From Deltaproteobacteria bacterium (lineage in GTDB: Bacteria; JAGRBM01; JAHCIT01), in assembly GCA_026129095.1 (NCBI GenBank), contig JAHCIT010000002.1, forward strand, positions 496,774 to 560,773: a stretch of DNA of 64,000 nucleotides, read 5' to 3'. Under the pieces are notes generated by a model that was given only the letters and a program-made list of their open reading frames with translations, had not been told where the DNA came from and ran no database searches. A program made the position numbers and the translations under genes. Within the stretch, counting starts at the first letter, position 1. The number at the start of each line of letters is the position of its first letter. This document shows, piece after piece, positions 8,861-17,389 of the stretch.

Positions 8861-9610
8861 TCAGACCGTTGCAAAGCCTCCATCGACCGATAGTGTCTGG
8901 CCCGTAATCCAGTCCGCCTGGCGGCTCGCCAGAAACACGATTGCCGCAGCGACATCACGCGGCTCGCCAAGCCGGCGGAGCGGGTAGAGCTTCGCCCACT
9001 GTGCCTCGGTGTCCGGCGTCAGAAACGAGGTCATCGGCGTTTTGATCGTACCGGGGCAAATCACGTTCACATTGAGCCAGTACCGGCCGCATTCCTTGGC
9101 AAAGGCGCGGGTAAAGGAAATGACACCTCCCTTGGCAGCTGAGTAGGCGACCATGGATTTTTCACCGATCCGGCCCGCATCAGAAGCAATATTGACAATT
9201 TTGCCATGTTTTTCCTTCTTGAGGTGCGGAAGTGCGGCCGACGACATGTTGATAGTCCCCAGCAGGCAAACGTCGATTTCGGCTTTCCAGTCAGCCGGGA
9301 CGGAACTTTCGAGTTGGCCGCCTTTCAGGATACCAGCCACATTGCAAAGCACGTGCAGGCCCCCGAAATCCCTTGCCACAGCATCAGCCGCCTGACGGCA
9401 GCTTTCTATATCAGTCACGTCGCAGCCATAAGACCGTGTCTTGATACCCAGCGACGCCAGGCGATCGGCCGTCCCTTTAAGCCCTTCCGTGTTGCGGTCA
9501 ACTAGCGCCAGCGACGCGCCCTCTTCGGCGAGCGCTATGGCTGTTTCCTGGCCAATACCCGATGCCGAACCCGTCACCATTGCGACGCGGCCATTGAGTC
9601 CCAAATCCAT
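8861..9610 (-). CDS. Short-chain dehydrogenase/reductase (FabG-like)
   Basis: The protein has 249 residues, the standard length for a classical SDR. It has the cofactor motif TGSASGIG (residues 14-21), an NVAG replacing the usual NNAG, the catalytic Ser in NIASDAG, and the catalytic YSAAK. The C-terminus ends GQTLSVDGGF as in 3-oxoacyl-ACP reductases and related alcohol dehydrogenases. An acidic residue after the second strand (VDRN) suggests NAD over NADP preference. It lies downstream of shc on the same strand, 105 bases away, and could be co-transcribed. Its substrate is not defined by the sequence. Confidence 0.85.
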   Translation of the reverse strand: MDLGLNGRVAMVTGSASGIGQETAIALAEEGASLALVDRNTEGLKGTADRLASLGIKTRSYGCDVTDIESCRQAADAVARDFGGLHVLCNVAGILKGGQLESSVPADWKAEIDVCLLGTINMSSAALPHLKKEKHGKIVNIASDAGRIGEKSMVAYSAAKGGVISFTRAFAKECGRYWLNVNVICPGTIKTPMTSFLTPDTEAQWAKLYPLRRLGEPRDVAAAIVFLASRQADWITGQTLSVDGGFATV

Positions 9611-9715
9611 TTTGTTCTTCTCCCCTGCGTTACGGTTTGACGCACGCTAGCTAGCAGGGAGAAATGGAACAATACGGCCCGCAATCAGGCCGCCAGAAAA
9701 CCGTGCGGCGTTTAC

Positions 9716-11785
9716 TCAGGCTGCTGCCCGTGTTCCGAATACTTGGGTCATTCGCTGTATGCGGCCATACCGTCCCTGGATTACCTGTGCATAACGGCCA
9801 AGCGCCATCAGGGGGAACACCTGGCGGTAAAGGTGGTAGCGAATGTAAAAGTGGCCGGGGAACCCGGTCCCGGTGAATTCTTCTTCGTCCCAGGAGCCAT
9901 CGCTGCGCTGATGATCCAGAAGCCACTGGATGCCGCGCTCGGCCTCAGGCGAATGGCCTTCTCCCGCAGCAATCAGGCCCATGACAGCCCAAGCCGTTTG
10001 GGAGGCGGAAGGTGAATTGGGAACATATTCACCTTTGGGATAGCTTGAACAGTCTTCACCCCAGCCGCCGGAGGTGTGCTGGGCCTTCTTCAGAAACTCC
10101 ACCGCTCGCCGCACAGGTTCGGCCTTCATATTGTAGCCGACGCTCTCCAGACCACAGAGAACCGCCCACGTGCCGTAGAGATAGTTCACGCCCCAGCGGC
10201 CAAACCAGCTCCCGTTCTTCTCCTGCGACTTTTTCAGATAAACCACCGCCCGCCGGACCACAGGATCCGACAGATCGCGCCCGAATGATCCAAGCATTTC
10301 TACCACTCGACCAGTAAGGTCGGGAGTATTCGGGTCAAGCATCGCCTTGAGATCAGCGAACGGAATCTCGTTCAGGAGATCCCGGTTATTGTCCATGTCG
10401 AATGCGCCCCAGCCGCCATCCTTGCATTGCATGGTTTCGAGCCAGCCGATCGCACGATTCATCGTCCCCTGCTTGTCATCTTCGAACTGCGGGCTTTCCA
10501 TCCGGACGGTCTGCATTCCCATCAGAACAGCCGCCGTGTCGTCACAGTCAGGGTAATAGCGGTTATGGAATTCGAACGACCAGCCACCAGGACGCCCTTT
10601 CCTGTTTTTCACCGACCAGTCGCCATAGGCTTTCAGTTCCTTGGAAATAAGCCAGTGCACAGCTTTCTGAAGTTGCGGGTGATCTGGCTTGAACCCCGAT
10701 TCCCGTAGAGCCCACATGGAAAGTGCTGTGTCCCATACCGGCGAGACGCAGCTCTGAAGCCGGAACGAATCTTTCGTTTCAATCCCGAACCGGCACAGCG
10801 CACGCCAGCCATTTCGTGTCACCGGGTCATTGTTTGCATAGCCGCGGGCCTTCAGTGCCAGCAGCGAATAGGCCATCGCTGGAATAATCCCGCCCCAGTC
10901 GCCCTCTTCGTCTTGCCGGGAAAGAATCCACCTTTCACAGGCTTCCAATGCCTTTTCAGCAAACGGGACAAAACCGACCTTTTCGAACAGTTTCAGCACC
11001 CGGTCGATCATCAGAAAAAAGTTTTTCCACGAAGCGGGAGCCGACCAGTCCAGCTTCATCCGGTGGTCGACCTTGTCCGGTCCGCCTTCGACGTAAAGTT
11101 CATCAATGCGGATGTCACGTTTGGGTTTCATCACCGGCCGGTAATGCCAGAGCATCATGATCGGCACCACACAACTCCGGGCCCAGGAACTCATCTCGTA
11201 GATATTGAACGGGAACCATGTGGGGAAGAGCATGAACCATGCTGGTACCGAGGGTGTGCCCGCATAGTCGTAAAGCCCCATGAGAGCGAGGTGCATCCGG
11301 GTAAACACCCGCGATTTGGACACACCACCCATGGCTAGTGCCCGCTCACGAGCCTTTACCATGTGGGGAGCCTCGGGATTGTGGCCTGCCATTTTCAGGG
11401 CGACATAGCATTCAACAGTGGCCGACAGCTCTGAGGGGCCTCCCTGATATATTGACCAGCCGCCGTCCTCGTTCTGGAGGCGCATGATGTCGTTGCAGGC
11501 CTTGCGCTCAAGTTCCGGATCATGCCGGTCGAGCATGTGCATGAGGTAGATGAACTCGGAATTGATGGTGGAATTGGCTTCCAGTTCGGCCCACCAGTAG
11601 CCGTCCTTCTCGTTCTGAATTCCGAGAAGGAACTCCTGGCCGTCGCGCACCCCGCTCGACAGTTTTTCCTCGATTTCATGCCGCTGAGAGCGGACCGAGG
11701 GTGACTTTTTCCAGAGGTTTGACAGGCCCGGACGGGAACCCCAGTTAGGTTCGACCGGCAGGCGGATACCGGGTTCACTATTCAT
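9716..11785 (-). CDS. shc: Squalene-hopene cyclase
   Basis: The protein has 689 residues; the bacterial family is usually 630-680. It cyclises squalene to hopene and hopanol at the membrane, the committed step to hopanoids. The catalytic acid motif is DCDD at about residues 413-416, in the sequence YPDCDDTAA. Several QW repeats are visible (for example DGGWGAFD, KNGSWFGRWG and SDGSWDEEE), which stabilise the double alpha-barrel. The N-terminal 45 residues are an extra polar stretch. No squalene synthase (hpnC/D/E) or hpnA-H gene is in the window, so the pathway genes lie elsewhere. A 20-bp palindrome about 100 bp upstream (11887-11906) may regulate it. Confidence 0.95.
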   Translation of the reverse strand: MNSEPGIRLPVEPNWGSRPGLSNLWKKSPSVRSQRHEIEEKLSSGVRDGQEFLLGIQNEKDGYWWAELEANSTINSEFIYLMHMLDRHDPELERKACNDIMRLQNEDGGWSIYQGGPSELSATVECYVALKMAGHNPEAPHMVKARERALAMGGVSKSRVFTRMHLALMGLYDYAGTPSVPAWFMLFPTWFPFNIYEMSSWARSCVVPIMMLWHYRPVMKPKRDIRIDELYVEGGPDKVDHRMKLDWSAPASWKNFFLMIDRVLKLFEKVGFVPFAEKALEACERWILSRQDEEGDWGGIIPAMAYSLLALKARGYANNDPVTRNGWRALCRFGIETKDSFRLQSCVSPVWDTALSMWALRESGFKPDHPQLQKAVHWLISKELKAYGDWSVKNRKGRPGGWSFEFHNRYYPDCDDTAAVLMGMQTVRMESPQFEDDKQGTMNRAIGWLETMQCKDGGWGAFDMDNNRDLLNEIPFADLKAMLDPNTPDLTGRVVEMLGSFGRDLSDPVVRRAVVYLKKSQEKNGSWFGRWGVNYLYGTWAVLCGLESVGYNMKAEPVRRAVEFLKKAQHTSGGWGEDCSSYPKGEYVPNSPSASQTAWAVMGLIAAGEGHSPEAERGIQWLLDHQRSDGSWDEEEFTGTGFPGHFYIRYHLYRQVFPLMALGRYAQVIQGRYGRIQRMTQVFGTRAAA

Positions 11786-11886
11786 ACGTTAAGTAATGTC
11801 CCCTGATAATTCTCCGGTCCCCGTTGAAAACAGGAACGGACGCCTTTGCACAAGACTCCATATCCTTGCCGGGCCCAGAAAGCTGA

Positions 11887-11906
11887 CTAACTGATAAGTC
11901 AGTTAG
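11887..11906. promoter_or_regulatory. Perfect palindrome upstream of shc, possible TetR-type operator
   Basis: Eight-base arms (CTAACTGA and its complement) flank a four-base centre, about 100 bp upstream of the shc start. An overlapping TGACT-N8-AGTCA pair extends it. The size and symmetry fit TetR-family operators. No regulator gene is adjacent. The rest of 11786-12007 shows nothing recognised. Confidence 0.45.
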
Positions 11907-12007
11907 CGAAACCCAAGGCTAACGAACCGGAAGCAATGTGTCAATATGGCTATAACTAGCTGTAATTATAAAGGAATAACGCCAAAAAGGGATCGGCGCC
12001 AACGGCA

Positions 12008-13267
12008 CTAGTTACTGTTTTCTTGGGTGTTTTCCAGTTCCTGCTCCTCAAGCCCTACCGTGAGGGTCGCGAGGTTTCCGATCCAGTCAAGTACAGCGAG
12101 GCTTTCGGGCGTGAGAATCGGTGTGGCAGAAACGATCTCTCCTGTCGAGAGCGGCTCCAGGCAGATCTTCTGGAACTGGGCACCCCGGGCATTCAGGTTC
12201 TCGCGAGCCGAGCGGGTTCCATGGCTGCGGAAGAAGGCACCGATGGAGCGGTGTCCAATCCGGTACAAAACCGGCTCGATAACGAATTCATTCAACCGGT
12301 CTGCCGTCGGGATTCCCTCCTGAATGACCACGGACGTAACCGGTGCCCTGCCCTTGGTAACATGCATGGAGTTGCGCTGCTTGCGGTTCAACCTCAACAG
12401 CTCATCTCCGCTTTCGGCTTCCATTACCGACATGCCGTATGTGCCTGCGTCCGACTTTACAACGACATAGGGATGGTATCCGGTCTTTCGGGCTTCGTAG
12501 ACGCGGGTCAAGTCCGCCACCATGCGGTCCGCTTCGGCAGCCACCTGATCCATGCCGGTACCGGTAAGAAAGTTGATGCCTGTAACCAGCCGCGTCTCGA
12601 CCGTGAGCGAAAACGGCTCCACGCCGGTAACATCGGCAAACTCCCGGGCAAGCTGGTTATAGATTTCAAATGACCGGTGCTTCGATCTCTGGTGCCACCC
12701 AAGACCCGTTTTCGGCAATATGGGCTGCGATATCTGCAACAGCTCGGGCGGAGGGCCCCCCAGAAGATCGTGGTTGAGAATCACGGCATCCGGTATGCCC
12801 GACGAACTGGCCAGTTTCCCGTCCAAAACGCGCCCCCTTTCGAGCACCAGCGTTCTGCCTTCGGGTAGCTCCACCGGAACGCGGTCAACCGTCTGCTCCG
12901 GATGCAGGCTCACGACTGTCGTTGGATAGCCCGCCTGAGCGAGCATTTGCTGAAGCGCATAAAGGTTCTCAATGTATCCGACATTGACCGTATGAAACTC
13001 GGGAACCAGGGCGAGAGAACGGGCCCCTGGCAGGCGGCGGGACAGGGTTTCACGGAAGGCGCGCACTCCACGATCGAAATCCTCTGGACAAAGCAGTGAA
13101 AATCCTGCCGGGAAGCAATTGATATCAACCGGCGCGATTTTCGGACCCGAATGACGGATATCCATGCTGACAGTGAACGGCTCTGGGACTCCACGTGAAC
13201 GGGCTATCCACCAGTCATCAAGTGGCTTTTTCCGTTCCACCAGTCTTGCGGCGATTTCGGAGATCAT
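12008..13267 (-). CDS. gshA: Glutamate-cysteine ligase, ferrooxidans type
   Basis: The protein has 419 residues and matches the proteobacterial GshA subtype first defined in Acidithiobacillus ferrooxidans rather than the E. coli or plant types. Recognisable signatures are SMDIRHSGPKIAPVDINCFP near the N-terminus and KSDAGTYGMSVMEAESGDE in the second half, which belongs to an ATP-grasp-like nucleotide site. It forms gamma-glutamylcysteine from Glu, Cys and ATP, the first step of glutathione synthesis in the cytoplasm. The ATG at 13267 follows GGGAGAG. gshB is not in the window. The gene follows gcvT by 70 bases on the same strand. Confidence 0.85.
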   Translation of the reverse strand: MISEIAARLVERKKPLDDWWIARSRGVPEPFTVSMDIRHSGPKIAPVDINCFPAGFSLLCPEDFDRGVRAFRETLSRRLPGARSLALVPEFHTVNVGYIENLYALQQMLAQAGYPTTVVSLHPEQTVDRVPVELPEGRTLVLERGRVLDGKLASSSGIPDAVILNHDLLGGPPPELLQISQPILPKTGLGWHQRSKHRSFEIYNQLAREFADVTGVEPFSLTVETRLVTGINFLTGTGMDQVAAEADRMVADLTRVYEARKTGYHPYVVVKSDAGTYGMSVMEAESGDELLRLNRKQRNSMHVTKGRAPVTSVVIQEGIPTADRLNEFVIEPVLYRIGHRSIGAFFRSHGTRSARENLNARGAQFQKICLEPLSTGEIVSATPILTPESLAVLDWIGNLATLTVGLEEQELENTQENSN

Positions 13268-13337
13268 GTGCTCTCCCGTTCCAAGATGCAGGCGACCCAG
13301 CCGGGCGGGTGTTACTGGAAATGCCGCACAGCCAAAC

Positions 13338-14435
13338 TCATCCTGCCCCTACGGTACTGGCCTTTACAAAGGGCGTTGGAACCACCTCGGCCGGCATCCA
13401 TTGGCCCCGGATTTCAATTTCAAAAACCACGCCTGTACGCGCCTGCGACGCAGGTAGATAGCAGAGTCCTATCGATTTGTCGGTGGTTGGCGTCTTGGTC
13501 CCACTCCGGACCTCGCCTGACTCCCCCAGGTAAGTACGCACCTTGTAGTGCTGCCGCGCAATGCCATTACCCTTGAACTCAAATCCGATCAGTTTTTTCC
13601 CCACGCCTGCCTGTTTCTGGTTCCACAAACACTCGCGACCGATAAAATCGTGCGTCAATTTCACTGCCCACCCCAGGCCAGCCTCCAGTGGTGTATCCTG
13701 CGGTGTAATGTCGTTTCCGTGGAGCGGATATTTCATTTCCAGCCGGAGTGTATCCCGCGCTCCAAGACCGGCGGGGCTCACTTCACGGTTCGACAGCAGC
13801 AAATCCCACAATTCCGGTCCAAACCGGCTTTCGACATACAGCTCAAAACCATCCTCGCCCGTATAGCCAGACCGTGAAATGAGGACGGGATGTCCGCCCA
13901 TTTCTCCGGACACCGCGTGCATATAGAGAAGCTTTGCCAGGTCGGTTCGGGTATGCCGGGAAAGCACTTCGACCGCCCTAGGTCCCTGAAGCGCAAGCTG
14001 CGCCCAAGCCTCGGACACAAAAGCCGGATCACAGATATTTTTCGTGTGGTCCCGTATCCAGTCATAGTCAACAAACTGATTGCCGGCGTTCACGACAGCG
14101 AAATAGTGCGTATCGCCAAGACGGTAAACGATAACATCGTCGATGATCCCGCCTTCGGGGTTGCAGAGCAGCGTGTACTGGGCCTGACCCACCGCCAATT
14201 TTGATGCGTCATTGGTAAAAACCCGCTGGCAGGCCTCCAGTGCGCGAGGACCGCGAAAATCGATTTCTCCCATATGCGACACATCGAACAGTCCCGCTGA
14301 GCCACGCACTGCTTTATGCTCGGCGATCACTCCCTGATACTGGACCGGCATTTCCCAGCCAGCGAACGGCACCATACGGGCACCCAGAGCGACATGTCTT
14401 TCAAACAACGGAGTTCGACGAAGTGTGTCGGTCAT
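13338..14435 (-). CDS. gcvT: Aminomethyltransferase, glycine cleavage T protein
   Basis: The protein has 365 residues from the ATG at 14435, which follows AGGAAA by six bases and lies just after the folD stop; a longer start at 14483 would overlap folD. It transfers the methylene group from the aminomethyl-lipoyl H protein to tetrahydrofolate and releases ammonia. Typical motifs are FDVSHMGEI, VVNAGNQFVDYDWI and SRSGYTGEDGFELY. The C-terminal beta-barrel ends with GLCYLPAS and a KAST tail. gcvH and gcvP are absent from the window, so the rest of the system is elsewhere. Its placement behind folD puts two C1-folate enzymes together. Confidence 0.93.
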   Translation of the reverse strand: MTDTLRRTPLFERHVALGARMVPFAGWEMPVQYQGVIAEHKAVRGSAGLFDVSHMGEIDFRGPRALEACQRVFTNDASKLAVGQAQYTLLCNPEGGIIDDVIVYRLGDTHYFAVVNAGNQFVDYDWIRDHTKNICDPAFVSEAWAQLALQGPRAVEVLSRHTRTDLAKLLYMHAVSGEMGGHPVLISRSGYTGEDGFELYVESRFGPELWDLLLSNREVSPAGLGARDTLRLEMKYPLHGNDITPQDTPLEAGLGWAVKLTHDFIGRECLWNQKQAGVGKKLIGFEFKGNGIARQHYKVRTYLGESGEVRSGTKTPTTDKSIGLCYLPASQARTGVVFEIEIRGQWMPAEVVPTPFVKASTVGAG

Positions 14436-14448
14436 GGATTTCCTGTAA

Positions 14449-15312
14449 TTAGCGGTTCTTTCCAACCGTGCGCTCGGCGGCAATCAGGGTGTTTTCCATC
14501 AGCTTGGCAATAGTCATGGGCCCCACGCCGCCGGGCACCGGCGTAATGAAACCGGCCCGCTGACTGGCGGCACCGAATTCCACGTCACCCACGAGCTTTC
14601 CGCCAGGCAAACGGTTGATACCTACGTCGATAACAACCGCTCCCTCGCGGATCCAGTCGCCTTTCACAAATTCTGCCCTGCCAACGGCCGCTACAACCAG
14701 ACCAGCTCTCCGCACCGATTCGGGCAGGTTTCTGGTTCTGGAATGGCAGATGGTAACCGTGGCGTTCTGCTCCAGCAGCATGAGAGCAACGGGCTTTCCC
14801 ACGATATTGCTTCGCCCGATCACCACCGCTTCCTCACCCTCTATCCTGATGCCAGTCGACCGGATGAGATCAAGGCAGCCTGACGGGGTGCACGGGCGAA
14901 AACCCTCCAGTCCAGATGCCAGAGCGCCCACGTTCATGGGATGAAAACCATCTACATCTTTCCGGGGATCAATACGTAGTAAAACCGCACGCTCATCGAC
15001 CTGTTTGGGAAGCGGAAGCTGCACCAGAATGCCGTGAATATCCGGCCGGGCATTCAGGGAGTCTACCACCTTTAGGAGTTCTTCCTGTGTTACCGTTCCA
15101 GGCAGGTCAATCTGTTCGGAATGAAAACCGGCCTCCGCCGCCGCCTTGCCCTTGTTCCGGACATAAACCTGGGAAGCCGGATCGCTTCCAGCGAGCACGA
15201 CGGCGAGGCCTGGGCGGACCCCGTGTGTACGTTCCAGTTCGCCAGCCAGAACGGCAATACCCTTGCGAAGAGTGGCTGCGATCTCTTTTCCGTCGATAAT
15301 TTGCGCGGCCAT
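14449..15312 (-). CDS. folD: Bifunctional methylenetetrahydrofolate dehydrogenase/cyclohydrolase
   Basis: The protein has 287 residues, the normal FolD size. It interconverts 5,10-methylene-, methenyl- and 10-formyl-tetrahydrofolate with NADP. Visible signatures are [13 protein letters not shown] with the catalytic Lys, [11 protein letters not shown], the CTPSGC loop, and the Rossmann segment [17 protein letters not shown]. The C-terminal [15 protein letters not shown] is a family hallmark. It is 13 bases upstream of gcvT on the same strand, so the two probably share a transcript and supply folate-bound C1 units. Confidence 0.96.
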   Translation of the reverse strand: MAAQIIDGKEIAATLRKGIAVLAGELERTHGVRPGLAVVLAGSDPASQVYVRNKGKAAAEAGFHSEQIDLPGTVTQEELLKVVDSLNARPDIHGILVQLPLPKQVDERAVLLRIDPRKDVDGFHPMNVGALASGLEGFRPCTPSGCLDLIRSTGIRIEGEEAVVIGRSNIVGKPVALMLLEQNATVTICHSRTRNLPESVRRAGLVVAAVGRAEFVKGDWIREGAVVIDVGINRLPGGKLVGDVEFGAASQRAGFITPVPGGVGPMTIAKLMENTLIAAERTVGKNR

Positions 15313-15366
15313 GCGGAAGGTATGTATCCGGGCCGTACCCTGAAGGGCAATTCAGGAAATAAGGGG

Positions 15367-15762
15367 TCAGCTGGGAAGCGACTTCAGCTGCTTGATAAGC
15401 GCCTGGCAGTCGCCAAAAAGCTGTCCGATCTTCCCCGGCTTGGCGAGTTTGACCGCGAGGAAGATCTTGTCATCAAGTTGATAGAAGAGAATCCCGCCCC
15501 TGTCGGCCAGGACCACCATCGAAAAAAGCCGGTTACAGTCGAGCTCGCTCACAATCGTCGGCGCGGCAGCCGACACCGCCGACACCATGCCCCCCAGCTT
15601 CAGATCCAGCTCGCCGGATTCGTCTTTCGGATAGGAATGAATCACCACCCCATCGTCCGACACGAGGCTGATTGCACCGACCAGCGGACGCTCTTCGACA
15701 AACTTCTTGAAGATTCCCGAGATCACTTCGAAGTTCGCCGAGACGATATCATCCAGACTCAT
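15367..15762 (-). CDS. Roadblock/LC7 domain protein
   Basis: The protein has 131 residues and consists of a single roadblock domain. The pattern is an N-terminal helix (VISGIFKKFVEE), then GAISLVSDDGVVIHSYP, a central Leu/Val-rich helix and a beta-strand GGILFYQLDDKIFLAVKL. In bacteria such proteins act as partners or GTPase-activating proteins for Ras-like MglA GTPases and control polarity, or as dimer scaffolds. No mglA-like gene occurs in the window, so a partner cannot be assigned. It lies 54 bases upstream of folD on the same strand. Confidence 0.7.
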   Translation of the reverse strand: MSLDDIVSANFEVISGIFKKFVEERPLVGAISLVSDDGVVIHSYPKDESGELDLKLGGMVSAVSAAAPTIVSELDCNRLFSMVVLADRGGILFYQLDDKIFLAVKLAKPGKIGQLFGDCQALIKQLKSLPS

Positions 15763-15841
15763 AACGCGGGAATCCTTACCTGCATGCGGAAATTATTGCG
15801 ATAATGCCCCGGCAGGACCGGAAAGTAAAGCCCTAACATTA

Positions 15842-16465
15842 TCAGGGGGTTGCGGGTTTTTTCGGCGGGGGGGGCGGATCGCCTGCCCTGCGCATGAGCA
15901 GGGCCGTGACAATCGTAACCTGCAGTGCGGCCGGGTTAGTGGTTTGTCCGGATGCGGTTCCAAGCACGCGGCCTGTTTTATCCACCACGATGTAGTGAGG
16001 AGCAAGCTTCGGGTCCGTTCCGAGCACTCCGGCCACGACACCATCCAGATCAAACATCACCGGCCGCTCATAATGCCGGTTCTCCAATAACTTGCCCAGG
16101 TCTTCCGGCTTGCCCGTAACCAGATACAGAAGCTTGGCATTCGCCTTGATGATGGCGTTTGCCAATGCCCGGTTCGATCCCGCCGCCCGGTCGCACAGGT
16201 CGCAATCTTCGGTCTCGATAATCAGAACCAACGCCTCAACGCCCGGATCTTTCAGGAATGACCGGATCGTTCCCATCCCGGTCACCCCATTTATCAGTAC
16301 CGGGAGCTCCGTATCGAGTGCGATGCCGGCCGCGCCGACGACGCTCGCCACTGGCCTGGCAACTGCCATCGGGACGGTTGTCAGTAGTATCGCCAGCACA
16401 GTGGCTGCGATACTGAATGCGGATCCAAACCGGACCATCTTCCGAAAAACTCCATCCGTTTTCAT
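15842..16465 (-). CDS. Exported thioredoxin-fold protein
   Basis: The protein has 207 residues from the ATG at 16465; a start at 16513 would overlap the divergent gene. Residues 10-37 form a signal or anchor segment ending near VPMAVARP. The mature part has a thioredoxin-like pattern: strand ALVLIIETEDC, then CDLCD, giving a CxxC, and later HYIVVDKTGRVLG as in redoxin and AhpC/TSA proteins. The C-terminus is a Pro-rich tail (GDPPPPPKKPATP). It probably works in the periplasm as a disulfide-linked or scaffolding redox protein. The CxxC lies one turn later than in classic thioredoxins, so activity is uncertain. Confidence 0.6.
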   Translation of the reverse strand: MKTDGVFRKMVRFGSAFSIAATVLAILLTTVPMAVARPVASVVGAAGIALDTELPVLINGVTGMGTIRSFLKDPGVEALVLIIETEDCDLCDRAAGSNRALANAIIKANAKLLYLVTGKPEDLGKLLENRHYERPVMFDLDGVVAGVLGTDPKLAPHYIVVDKTGRVLGTASGQTTNPAALQVTIVTALLMRRAGDPPPPPKKPATP

Positions 16466-16506
16466 GACAAACCGGTTATAACGCCTGTCGAAAGAGAGTT
16501 GAAGTG

Positions 16507-16797
16507 ATGCCACATTTCATCCTGATAGGTCGCGATGGCCCGGACGCACTTGAGCGGCGGCTTAAGGCGCGTGACGAGCATCTGGCCGGTCTCAGGGAAC
16601 TCGAAAAAGCAGGTAAACTCGTCGTCGCCGGTCCCATCCGGAATGGCGACAAGCCGGTGGGGACCGTTGCCATTTTTGAAAGCGACAGCCTGGAAACGGC
16701 TCGCTCACTCATGGACCGGGATCCGTATGTGCGCGAAGGTGTATTCGAATCCTGGTCGGTTGAGCCGTACTTGGTGGTTCTGCCGAAACGGGAATAG
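16507..16797 (+). CDS. YciI-family protein
   Basis: The protein has 96 residues from the ATG at 16507; a GTG directly before it (16504) would add one residue. It has the YciI fold signatures: RDGPDALERRLKARDEHLAGL near the start, with the family's His/Asp pair, then GKLVVAGPI and a DPYVREGVFESWSVEPY-type ending. Members are ferredoxin-like dimers related to muconolactone isomerase, with unclear cellular roles. It stands between two minus-strand genes, 41 bases from the divergent thioredoxin-fold gene and five bases from the stop of the next gene. Confidence 0.85.
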   Translation: MPHFILIGRDGPDALERRLKARDEHLAGLRELEKAGKLVVAGPIRNGDKPVGTVAIFESDSLETARSLMDRDPYVREGVFESWSVEPYLVVLPKRE

Positions 16798-16801
16798 TGT
16801 T

Positions 16802-17332
16802 TTATACCCCCGGAAACATCCGTCCGTTTTCCTTAACCAGTACAATGCCCCAGTAGATGATAATTCCGATCAGCACGATAAGGATCCAGTGAAGTCTTTT
16901 CAGCTTGTGCTGATAAAGCAGCAATGCCGCGTCACGGTCAGCGGCGGGAACAAGTCCCTTCGCAATCCGGATGTATTTCATTCCGAGAGCGAACATGGCC
17001 ATCGACATAAGCATCACGTACAAAAACACGAAACCGAGTTTGATGCCCAGCACCGGACCCACCTGGCGGAAATAATCCAGCCCATAGGCAGCCTTGTATT
17101 TGAGCAGGTTCACCACTCCGCTCATAAACATGAACAGCATCAAATACCCGTTGATATTGATAAAAAGCCGCACCGTTTCGACCTTGCGGTCAAGAAACTC
17201 TTCCTCGTTTGGGAGTTTTGAGGCCAACGGCAGGTAAAAAAACACAAAAAACGCCATACCGCCCAGCGACAGTGCCGTGGACGCGAGATGCACCCACAGG
17301 GCTAGCGTATCAAAATCAATGTAGGCCTTCAT
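16802..17332 (-). CDS. Four-helix membrane protein (CopD/DUF2269-like)
   Basis: The protein has 176 residues with four predicted membrane helices (about 8-32, 58-80, 92-118 and 145-166). His14 and His148 lie in or next to helices (LWVHLAST, KRLHWILI), a spacing seen in small heme or copper-related membrane proteins such as CopD-like and DUF2269 proteins. I cannot confirm a ligand. It lies 57 bases downstream of the HD-GYP regulator on the same strand and may share its transcript. Confidence 0.55.
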   Translation of the reverse strand: MKAYIDFDTLALWVHLASTALSLGGMAFFVFFYLPLASKLPNEEEFLDRKVETVRLFININGYLMLFMFMSGVVNLLKYKAAYGLDYFRQVGPVLGIKLGFVFLYVMLMSMAMFALGMKYIRIAKGLVPAADRDAALLLYQHKLKRLHWILIVLIGIIIYWGIVLVKENGRMFPGV

Positions 17333-17389
17333 GCGTTCCCGGCCGGAGCGGGTGGCTTTACTGCCACCGGCCGCCGCGCCGAGCGCTCC

